Shown here piece by piece: positions 54,975 through 64,000 of a stretch of 64,000 nt of DNA (within the stretch, counting starts at the first letter, position 1; each line of letters starts with the position of its first letter). The DNA is from Globisporangium splendens. Its lineage: Eukaryota > Oomycota > Peronosporomycetes > Pythiales > Pythiaceae. Location: positions 620,001 through 684,000 of the forward strand of contig VFIW01000011.1 of the NCBI GenBank assembly GCA_006386115.1, given 5' to 3'. Below the pieces are notes generated by a model. That model had not been told where the DNA came from and made no database searches. It saw only the letters and a program-made list of their open reading frames with translations. Both the position numbers and the translations under genes were made by a program.

Positions 54975-57900
54975 GACTCTATAGCTTCGGCGTCGCCGAC
55001 TACTAGAGTCGTGCAGATGGGAAGCTTAGTCCCAGGAGCTCTTGACAACAAGGCTCCGAGTGAGATGTTGGTATATAGCGCCGATGTGAAGGGCTATGAG
55101 AAGAAAATGACGGTTCTTGTTGACTGCGGTGCGTCACAGAACTTCGTCTCTAAGTCAGCTCTGAAACAGAGTCTGCAAGCGTATGAGCGACTTGTCCACA
55201 CTGGCAAGCGCGAGAAGATGATCGTACGTCTGGCCGATGGGTCGACAGTACACACTGAAGGGGTTCAAGTCGAACTCTCTTTCAGTTTTTGCGACTTTGT
55301 CTGCAAAGAAACGTTCGTGGTACTAGCGATGGGGTCGAAGTACGACCTCATCCTAGGGATGCCTTGGCTGGCGAAACATCAGCCTTGGATCGATTGGCGA
55401 GCACGCACAATCGGAAGCTCCACCCCTTCCTCTGATGAAGAGCGAAGGTTGCGGGAAAATTTCCACGCAATGGATGCGAGCTTTGAACACGCTGTGGCAG
55501 GGAGCCCAGCAGGAAGACATGCGGCGGCAGCGAGCCCCGCTCAAAACACTCACGCTGTGGCAGGGAGCCCAGCAAAGAGATCAACTGCGGCAGGTAGCCC
55601 AGTTAGTGCGGAAGCGCCAGAAAGTCCAGACGTGGACACTGGTGCGCAAGTGTGCGGCTCCAGAGCACCCGAGCCAGCCCCCGCAAGTGACAGCGACAGT
55701 ACAGGTGTACACGCGTCAGCCAGCTCGTACCACCCTGACGGTGCAGTACTGGAGCTCAGAACCGCGAGGTCGCGCGTTCGCATCAACCGACGAGGGCGAC
55801 GCAAGTTGTCAGCTCGCGAGAGAGACAGTGCATTGGCATCTGTTGCTGAGGAAACGGCCGCCTCGCATATGATTGCCCCATCTCTCAATGCAGCTGCAAC
55901 TTCGCTGCGCGCCTTCGACAGGATCTCGGATCCGTCGATAGATCGCGCTCACGTTGACGTGGCGCTCAGACGCGCGACACGCAGTCCGGAAGCAAACGCA
56001 TCAGACGAAGTGTTCTTCGCTGAATTTGCGGCGCTCCATGAGCTGCCGAGTACCGCTGAGGCGATCGTATCCCTCGAAGAAATGAGTTATGAACTCTTTC
56101 TTACGGATCTAGAGCGTGACCAGATCCGCGAGATCGTCGTTCCCACCGCGTTTCCGCGTGGCGAACTGTGCACCTCGTCCACTGCGGATGAGAGTGTTTT
56201 GGAGTCAGACAAACAGAGGCGGTTTGCTGCTCAGGACTGGGACGCCGTGAAAGGCAGTCCATACTTTGACTTGTTGTGGGAGTTCAAAGATGTGTTTCCC
56301 GACAAAGTGCCAAGTGCCCTGCCCGTTGACCGTGGCGTACGGCACGAGATTGACCTCGAGCCCGGGAGCAAATATTGCGTGACCAGACAATGGCCGCTGC
56401 CCCGCGAGCAGGTTGAGGCAATCGACGAGTTCTTCGCGAAACGAGCCCTCGCCGGTCATGTGAGAGAAAGCAAGTCTCCACATAGCTCACCCACGTTTTG
56501 TGTGCGGAAAGCGACTGGTGGCTGGCGCATTGTTCACGCTTTCAACAAGCTGAACGCCGCCACCATTCCGGCACAAACGCCGATCCCAAGGAAGGATGTC
56601 TTAATCGACTCCATGGGCGGCTCGACAGTGTTCTCCGCACTGGATCTGATGGATGGGTTCTATCAGATCCTCATGCGAGAGAGTGACGTTCCCTTGACGG
56701 CAGTAAGCACACCCAGCGGGATGCTGTGGGAGTGGCTCGTTATGCCGCAAGGTTTGAGGAATGCACCAGCGACGTTCAATCGTCTGGTAACGCATCTTCT
56801 GCGTCCTCATCGTGCGTATGCACCGAGCTATTTCGATGACATCTTCGTGCACAGTCGTGCCGAAGGAGGTCTCAGTGTCGTTGACGTGCACAAGAGACAT
56901 TTGCGCTCAGTGTTGCAGTGCTTACGAGACAACAGTCTGTATTGCAACCTGAAGAAATGCATCTTTGGCGCCTCAGAGATACCGATCCTGGGCTGCTATG
57001 TTGGCAAAGCTGGCGTCCGCGCGGACCCAGAGAAGATCGAGGCGATCGCCGACTGGCCGATCCCAAAGAATGTCAAGGACTTGCGCAAGTGGCTTGGCTT
57101 GGCAAATTACTTGCACAAGTACAGCCACAACTATGCGGCAAGAGTCCGTCCGCTCACGCATCTCTTGAAAAAGGATGTCGAGTGGGACTGGACGAATGAT
57201 GTCATGAATGCATTCATTGACGTGAAGGAGTCGCTCGTTCGCGCTCCTGTCCTGGCGTTGCCGGACCACACGAAAGCCTTCAGTGTCGTGTGCGATGCCA
57301 GCGATTTTGCAATCGGCTGTGCGCTGATGCAGAAGGATGATGACGGCCATGAGCGCGTCGTATCATACCAAAGCAGACTGCTTAAGGCAGCTGAAAAGAA
57401 TTATCCTGTGCACGACAAGGAGCTGCTTGCGATCAAGTACGCCCTCTTGAAGTTCAGGGTCCACCTTTTGGGTGCGACACCGTTCGTTGTGTACACGGAT
57501 CACGCGTCCTTGCGGACCGCGATTAATTCCCCCCATTTATCGCAGCGAATGGCGCGATGGCTTGCATTCTTCTCCGAGTTCAACTTTCGGGTCGAATACA
57601 AGCCGGGAAAGGAAAATGTTCTGGCGGACGCGCTCTCGCGCCGTCCAGATTACGAGTCGAGCGCTGACAGCAGCTCTGACGCCCTGTGTTTGGAGCGCAC
57701 TCCTGATCTCATGCATCTGAGCATCAGTCGAGTGCAAACAAAGCTCAAGGACAATATTCAGTCGCTTTATCCAAAGGACGATGAATGTCGCTTGTTGATT
57801 GCTCACTTTGACGGCTCGTCCAAAGAGTCATTGCCTGCCAAACTCGAGTCAAAGCTTGCTCGGTTTAGTTACCACGACGGGTTGTTGTGGCATCGACTGT

Positions 57901-60017
57901 CCAACTTTGATTACCCGCGTGTGTATGTACCGCATGGCCAGGATCTGAAACTTTCGATCCTGCATGAGTTTCACGATGCACCAGCGAGTGGGCATCTCGG
58001 ACGTGAAAAGACCTTCTTGCAAGTGTCCAATGTGTTTTGGTGGCCACACCAATACAAATGGGTGGCCAATTATGTACGTTCATGCGAACAGTGCCAGCGC
58101 GTGAAGCCTGCGGGCAAGAACAAAGCGCCGCTGCATCCGCTGCCGATTCCGCAAGATTGCTGGAAGTCGGTCAGCATGGATTTCGTCTTCGGTTTCCCGG
58201 AAGACAAGGCGCGCAACACAGGCGTCGTCGTGTTCGTCGACCGACTGAGCAAAATGGTGCACGTTGCACCTGTGCGCAAGCATGTCACTGCGCAAGAGAC
58301 GGCGTGCCTATTTTTAGAGCACGTGTTCCGCTATCACGGCTTGCCCGAGTCTATTGTATCAGACCGGGACCCGCGTTTTACCGCTGCCTTTTGGCGCGAA
58401 CTCTTTCGCCTGCTCGGCACAGATCTGGCGTTGTCCACTGCCGATCACCCCGAGACAGACGGGCAAACCGAGCGCGTGAACCGTGTCGTCGAGGATATTC
58501 TTCGCAGCATCGCTGTCGATCATCCCCGCGACTGGAGCCGCTGGCTGCCGTACGCCGAGTTTGCTATAAATAGCAGCGAGCACGCCTCTACGACCGTGAC
58601 TCCGTTCTATTTTAACTCGCTGCGGCACCCGCGCGTACCTTCCACTCTGTTTGAGGGCGTCGAACGTTCTGCGGTGGGAGGGCAACTCGCTGCGCTCGAT
58701 GCGAGTGCGCGATCTCCGTCACCGGACGTGGCGTCGACCGCCCATGTGGACGCGCGCGATGCGCCGCCTGTGCGATCGCGTTCCGAATCTGTCACGGTCT
58801 TACCGGACAGCACGCAGAGTATTGACATGTCGGGCACGGTACTGAGTAACGGTACACGTGTCCCTAAAGATGGATCACCCACGGTACTGAGTTACGGTAC
58901 TCGTGTGTCTATAGATGGCTCTCCCACGGTACCGAGTTACGGTACTCGTGCTAAAAATAGCCAGTCTCAGACGGAATCAGGCGACTGCTCATGCGAGCGT
59001 CAGCCACGAATGGAAGGACGCGCGGTGTCACACACCGGCGCAGAAATAGATCTCTCTGCAGCACGCGCTGCGAGAGCAACGAAAAAGCAAGACAAAGCCG
59101 TCGCGGCAGCGCGGCAATTTGTCGATGAGCGCGCAGCATTGTTGCGTCGCGTACGCGACCAACTAGCTGCTGTGCAAGACAAGCAAAAGCCCTACGCCGA
59201 TAAATCGGGCAGAAAGAACAAACAAGCGTTTCGTGTGGGTGATAAAGTGCTTTTAAGCATTAAAAACCTACCAAACGATGCAGTCACAACGCTCCCCAGC
59301 GGGAGTAAGTTGTTGCCACGATTCATCGGGCCATACACTGTTGTGGAGAAGATTGGAGACTTGAATTACAAGCTCGATCTCCCAACGAGAATGGCAACGC
59401 ACCCCGTGTTCTGCGTGGGTTTGCTTAAGCGCTACCATGACGCTACTGTGGATTTTTATCCCAGTCCGGGAGCACGTCGGTCTCATCAGGGGGCTCAGAC
59501 GCCGCCCATCGAGACACGAGCGCGTTGTGCCTCTCCCAAAGCGTCTTCACTCGTGGAGCGTACCTCGCGTGGAAGTGCTTCCCGCGGACGTGGTACTCCT
59601 CCAGCATCTGACGAGCTTCCTTCAGCTCCGTCTCAAGCGCTGTCACCCTCTGCCTCAACAGCGAGGTTTCGTCCAGATATTGCTGACGAAGGGTACGGAC
59701 GGCTTGCTGTAGCGCCCCCAAAGACGGTGCGTTCGCGTGAACCATCTGAACCATCGCATCTGGTGCAACCACCGATGCTGAAGCGAAGTAGGGCGCCACC
59801 TGTCCCGCTGATTGACAAGCAGGGACAGCGCCACTACCATGTTGAGCGCCTGCTGCATGTGCAGCGGCGTAAGGGGAACACCCACTACCTTGTGGAGTGG
59901 CGTGGGTACGATGTGTCGCAGAGCTCGTGGGAGCCTGCTGAGCGTCTTCGCGAAGACGTCCCGGATCTTGTTGACGCCTTTGAGGCGCAACTGAGGGACT
60001 ATCATTCGCGCGAGTAA
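54937..60017 (+). CDS. Family-3 Pol, element C (PR-RT-RNaseH-IN-chromodomain)
   Basis: Uninterrupted Pol of about 1,690 codons, entered by frameshift from gag; in-frame codons before 54937 overlap gag and are not independently used. Order: protease with VLVDCGASQNFV (DCG where retropepsins have DTG or DSG, about 55122); a low-complexity spacer with VAGSPA-type repeats; RT (SPTFCVRKATGGW, SYFDDIF near 56830); RNase H (CDASDFAIG, DKELLAIKYAL, YTDHASL); integrase with HHCC finger (CEQCQRVKPA), core MDFVFGFP, SDRDPRFTAAFW, TDGQTERVNR; a linker with repeated GTxVPxDGSPTVLSYGTR-like units (58840-58960); chromodomain YHVERLLHVQRRKG..LVEWRGYDVSQSSWEP. All catalytic residues except the protease variant are present, so the element may be competent. 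Confidence 0.93.
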
Positions 60018-60987
60018 TTTGTCGCCTGATACCAGCGCGACCGCCTGCTCGCAGAGGCGTGCCACCGCCCTGCTTGGAGCGAAACAGACGAACACGGTCA
60101 ACTGCAAATTGCATGCGTTGACTGCGTTGCGCTGTCGGATCGGTAGACACTGTGCGAGTGCTACCTCCCTTAATTTTATTGATGCACGACATGAAGTCGG
60201 CATCGTACTCTTCTTCCGTCTCTCCAACAAAGAGGACGACTGGGATCGGGTGAATACGCAATTCCCCATTTTCATCCCGCAATCGCTTTTCACGCCAATT
60301 TTTAAATTGAGCGTCATAGTCCCGCGCACAAAGTCTGGCTCTCGCGAGCAGATTCGATGCGGTCTTGCCAGCCGGCCATAGTTCTGGCGGCGGCATTTCG
60401 GGCAGTGAGTACTTGAGCTCATCGTGAACGATGGCTCGCACTCCTGCCTCTTCGTTTGTAATGAGGACTTCGTGCTTCCTCTTACGATTGTTGACAGCCT
60501 CAACGGCGTCATTTTCCTCCTTCGTCCGATACATCGAGACGTCAGCGGATGGATCTCGCTCGAGCTCGTGGAGATAAGCGGCGTGTCGCTCGCTTTGCAA
60601 CTCCTCGTACTCGACTCACTCGTCGACGGAGCCGAGCTTCACGGAGAGCGCTCCCTCGTCTTCAAGCGAGCTCCCGTCATTGTCAACGACGAGGAATTCC
60701 TCAGTCACTTCCTCCTCTTCCAAAGCACGCGCGAACAACGGCTTCACGGAAGGGAGGTCTCCGAATCGCAACTCACTGCTTATAGCAGGAGCGCTATCAG
60801 ATGTGAGAGCAGACCTGCCGTCGCTCTCCGCAGGCACGTCGACCGCATCCGCGGTGACCGTCGTTCGTCTTGCGCTCGACGCGACCTCTCTGTCTTCCTC
60901 GCGCTTGCGCAGAGTTTCGACGAGAGTGCCGACGCCTTCCCCTTTTTGTCGCGCGAGCTTCTCGCGGACAGCTTTGTTGGTGGCCAT
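59443..60987 (-). CDS. Antisense ORF of family-3 retrotransposon (one internal TGA)
   Basis: 515 codons from ATG 60987 (MATNKAVREKLARQKGEG) to 59443, opposite to pol and located between pol and the 3' LTR. A single TGA (60616-60618) interrupts it between LGSVDE and VEYEELQSERHAAYL; the same frame is otherwise open. The last 575 nt overlap pol. Basic/acidic N terminus, NRKRKHEV, a middle with LWPAGKTASNLLARARLCARDYDAQFKNWREKRL, and a C-terminal coiled coil (59586-59721; LRQRVTALETELKEARQMLEE), again antisense to the pre-chromodomain linker. I see no clear sequence match with the family-2 antisense protein outside the coiled coil. The TGA may be a recent nonsense change. Confidence 0.65.
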
Positions 60988-61154
60988 GATACTCACGTGC
61001 GCGAGCACAGTGACTATATGTGCCAACACTCGGTGAAATTAACGCACGCGTCGCCGCTGTGCTCTTTCCCGAGGAATACACGAATGTTCCCCTTTCTCGG
61101 CGCACACGCGCGAGATCCACACGTTTCTCACACCGACCCTTCGAGTGTTTCGCA

Positions 61155-61171
61155 CTTTAAGTGGGGGGTGG
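61155..61171 (+). other. Polypurine tract, element C
   Basis: TTTAAGTGGGGGGTGG directly before the 3' LTR, the expected plus-strand primer site. Confidence 0.75.
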
Positions 61172-61706
61172 TGTAACGGGGTTACACTGTAACATGGTTA
61201 CGCACTTGTGTTGTGCCACACAACCAAACCGAACCTTGCGGTACGTAGAGTACGCGCAACAAGTTTAAGACCGAACCATGAGGTTCGTCGTACTTGCTCG
61301 AACCTTCACGGTGGAGCCGGCAGCCAGTCTGAGTGACGGCGCCTCCGATTGGATATAATTGAACATGCATTTCATCCAATCACATAAGACAACTAGCGTT
61401 AGTCTTTCATAGCCACTCATTGCCCCATGGGGAGTAATTACACTTGAGATTGCTATTGTTCATAGTTACATAAAGATAATCCAGGTTGTCCTACAGAGGG
61501 CAACCTCCAACAAATAAACAGTTCCATTTTTACCGTTAACTAAAGTCTTTGGTTATCGACGGTTACTCTATAGAGACCTACAGGTAACCGATTGTTGCAC
61601 TGCAGGAAGCAGGCAACCGCTCTCGGAACAGAGTCCTTGAGAGAAGCGTTGAATACGCTTCCTCACACACGTACCGTGCTGCGTAACTCGGAAGTGTCCG
61701 ATTATA
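61172..61706 (+). repeat. LTR-3, 3' LTR of element C
   Basis: 535 bp partner of 53185-53718. Ends GATTATA where the 5' LTR has GGTTACA. Followed by TAGTG (61707-61711), the target-site duplication, and then by LTR-1 sequence. Confidence 0.92.
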
Positions 61707-61828
61707 TAGTGTCAGGAACCATAAGCTCATTTCAATTGAGTTGCATTTTTGCCAAGTTCCTCTCAAGTCTTCCTCTCAAGCGCGAGCGTGCGTGCTGTGT
61801 TTGAGGCTGTCTCGGATAGCCTCTTACA
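61707..61828 (+). repeat. LTR-1 fragment right of element C
   Basis: TAGTGTCAGGAACCATAAGC onward to CCTCTTACA continues the LTR-1 that element C split. A family-1 PBS TGGTAGCAC follows at 61831-61839. Confidence 0.8.
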
Positions 61829-61935
61829 CCTGGTAGCACTTCGTAGTCCTTCCAACGACCAAGTCAAGACTCTGCACAGACCGCTTGTGTAGCGTGCGCG
61901 GACATTCCAAGACCCCTGTTCGATTGTGAGAAACA

Positions 61936-62587
61936 ATGGAAGGGATGGAGACGCCGATGGGTGCGATGCCTGCAGAGACCGTGGAGCTGACGAATGAGCA
62001 TTTCCCTCATTTGTCTAGCCACGAGTGGGTAGCCCTCGAGCGTATGCGAGCAGTCATCGGTGAGGCAGCTGTAATCAGCTTGCTGAGGTCAGCGTCACCG
62101 GATGAGCAGAGGAATGCGGCTACGAGCTTCATGCATCGCGAGATCATGAGCACTCATCGACAGCCTGCAACTCCTGTCACGGCGATTAGAGTGGCGCCTC
62201 TGAAGCTCGATGTATCTCCGCACCGTGGCGGAGAAAACGAACCTCTAGCGAGATGGTTCGTTGAGTTGGATGCAGCTACCACTGCAAGACAACTACGGGA
62301 CCCAATGCAGCAAGTGTTGTTTGCGATGTCAAACCTTGCGGGTCGAGCCAAGAGTTGGGCGTATGGGAAGCGATTGGCGGAGCCACATTGCTTCTACGAC
62401 CTGGACGACTTCAAACGAGAACTGAAGAGAGCTTTTGAGCCTCCGCAGAGCGAATTTTGAGCTCGCGCTGAGTTCTTAAAGCTTCGTCAGGGTAGGTACG
62501 ACCTACACTCGTACGCTCAACAAGCACGATACCTTGTGTCAAGTATCGTGAATGAGCCGATTGATGTCTCAACGCAAGTTGTGACAT
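61936..62587 (+). pseudogene. Family-1 Gag, truncated second copy
   Basis: MEGMETPMGAMPAETVELTN.. is nearly identical to 38694 onward and has CGA at the codon that is TGA there. It has its own TGA at 62458-62460 (SEF-stop, where the other copy has CGA), then continues to VSTQVVTF and is cut by an LTR-2-like piece at about 62588. Confidence 0.85.
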
Positions 62588-62771
62588 TCATAATCCGACT
62601 ATCGTCCAATGAGATTAAACTTCAATGGAATGTTCTTATTGGCTAAAAATGCAACTGGCTACATAGAGTGTTGATGGGCTAAAGGGTGTTTGTAGAGAGT
62701 GGTAGAACCCGTGTGGGTGTGACCCACACTCTCTGGACCCAAGAACCCATGTAATGGGAAGCCCCATTGCA
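62588..62771 (-). repeat. Diverged LTR-2-like fragment
   Basis: Matches the second half of LTR-2 (CCGACTATC-TCCAATG-GATTAAA, then CCCATGTAATGGGAAGCCCCATTGCA) with many differences, so it is an older relative. Confidence 0.75.
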
Positions 62772-63879
62772 TGTTCGCTGACGTTTGCCAGCATACTTGT
62801 TCATCTTGCAGCAGGAATGACGCAAATATTCCAATGAGACCTTGGTGCGCACCAAGCAGCCGCACTTATTGCGTTGGCTGATTCCGTTTCCGAATGGTTC
62901 AATTACCGCGAACCGCACTTTTTGAAGTGTGTCTACTCCTTAAAAGGGGTGGCCGACTTTCTGTCTTTCGGGGTTCCGAAGAAGAAGGAGTTCACTGACC
63001 TCACGCTCTTCAAAAAATACCTCGTGCTTCCCGTTTCCTCAAAGATTCCTCATTTGTGTTCATACGGCAATACGAGTCTCTTGATAGAAAACATGCTCTG
63101 AACTCGGAACTACCGGTAGTCGAACCGAGGGAGAAGCTGATCAGAGCATCTCCACCAGTGCTGCCTCCATTTTCAGACACCACTTCCTTTAAGTAACCTC
63201 TCAAAAACGATCAAATCATATAAAAGAGGCATACTGATATGAAAGAAAACCCACACGACTGAAGCTGACGATGTGTCGGAGGAGGTACAATACCCTTTCA
63301 TTTCCGATCGGTTCTACTGTGTCATGAAATGGAGGATAGATTATTTTCGCACTGCAGTACACTGTGCACCAAATTCAGGAGATCAGCGAAAGAAAAGAGC
63401 CAAATGCACCAGAGACCTCGCGTCAAGCCGCTGTCAGTCAGACCTTTTGATGCCTCGAGTTACCTACTGTGGGAGGAAAGCTAATAAGGATCAGAAGAAG
63501 GGCATGGTTTGGAAGAAAGATCGTGGACACTCTGTATCTTTGCTGGTCACAACAGCAGATAACGGGGCTTTGCACCTGTTGCGATCTTCTTGCCCCTTGA
63601 CTGCCATACTCACCATCCCAATGGCGCATCATATGCAGACGCACACATGGGTGTTGTTGTCACGTGACATTTTTGTGCGCTTGTGATTCTGTCGCAATCT
63701 GAGACTGCATGACCACCCGTCTGACTTGCTGCTGCAATATAAGCACTGACTCCTTATCTGTGTACCTAACAACACTGCCGTCTTTTGGTGCGTCTGCTTT
63801 GCGCTCGCTCACTCGCTCGTTCATTTCGAAACTCGCAGCGTCCAGGGCACTCCAGCACACTCGAGTTATTTCTCCTCCA
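62772..63879. other. Region upstream of last gene, small unassigned frame
   Basis: A 75-codon frame at 62874-63101 (WFNYREPHFLKCVYSLKGVADFLSF, split here as a continuous stretch of normal composition) looks protein-like but I cannot assign it; it may be the remnant of a host gene cut by the transposons. No other feature is evident up to the Notum-like start. Confidence 0.35.
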
Positions 63880-64000
63880 ATGTGGAAGATCAGCGCCATC
63901 GGAGCTCTGCTCTGCGTCCTCAGCGGTGTCACCACGGCCGCAAGTGCCGTCCGCGATGGCGACCAAGTCTGCACGCTCAGCTCTGACAACCAGTGCAGCG
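63880..64000 (+). CDS. Notum-like hydrolase, 5' end only
   Basis: ATG at 63880 opens MWKISAIGALLCVLSGVTTA, a signal peptide, then AVRDGDQVCTLSSDNQCS, aligned with the start of the gene at 29707 (AIRPGDQACALSASNQCA). It runs off the window. A sequence GTTCATTTCGAAACTC about 60 bp upstream resembles an oomycete initiator. It is a third member of the family found at 29.7-32.5 kb. Confidence 0.85.
   Translation, partial: MWKISAIGALLCVLSGVTTAASAVRDGDQVCTLSSDNQCS

Overview
The window looks like nuclear DNA of an oomycete (Stramenopiles). The evidence is short GT-AG introns (about 70-120 nt), oomycete-type initiator sequences (TCATTC-N-CAATTT-like) upstream of the histone genes, a single-exon PDR-type ABCG transporter, ankyrin repeats of the HLEVVKFLHENR type that is common in oomycetes, and chromodomain Ty3/gypsy retrotransposons. 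The species cannot be named from the sequence.

1-13 kb is a histone cluster: three H4, two H3 and two H2B genes, mostly as divergent pairs. Each ends in a 16-nt hairpin (6-bp stem, 4-nt loop, then ACCC) that matches the architecture of the metazoan replication-dependent histone 3' end. The divergent promoters share an E2F-like TTTTGGCGGGAAA box and a GGGTAGGGATTC box. An ankyrin pseudogene and ORC1 (BAH plus AAA+) lie inside the cluster.

13.5-32.5 kb is a gene-dense housekeeping block: coatomer gamma; a JmjC ribosomal oxygenase (MINA/NO66-like); a 1,327-residue nuclear protein that joins a degenerate INO80/SNF2-like lobe to two CXXC fingers, a C2H2 finger and an FHA domain; an atypical Hsp70; a YIPF1/2-like Golgi protein; a voltage-sensor-only membrane protein; and a secreted Notum/pectin-acetylesterase-like gene followed by a decayed paralogue. 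32.7-36.8 kb is the PDR transporter. Another Notum-like gene starts at 63,880 and runs off the window, so transporter and transposons now separate members of one gene family.

38-62.8 kb is a nested retrotransposon pile. Three related chromovirus families are present. Family 1 has LTR-1 and gag. Family 2 has 387-bp LTRs, one nearly complete minus-strand element (B) and one plus-strand partial copy (A), forming a 4.57-kb inverted repeat with a 1.2-kb spacer. Family 3 is a complete 8.5-kb element (C) with 534/535-bp LTRs and a 5-bp target duplication TAGTG, inserted into an LTR-1.

Two features of these elements stand out. First, all three gag-pol junctions carry a textbook -1 frameshift heptamer (GGGAAAC or AAAAAAC) followed by a stem whose 5' arm contains the gag stop codon. 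Second, families 2 and 3 both carry a long antisense ORF between the 3' LTR and pol that overlaps the end of pol in the same antisense phase and ends in a coiled coil.
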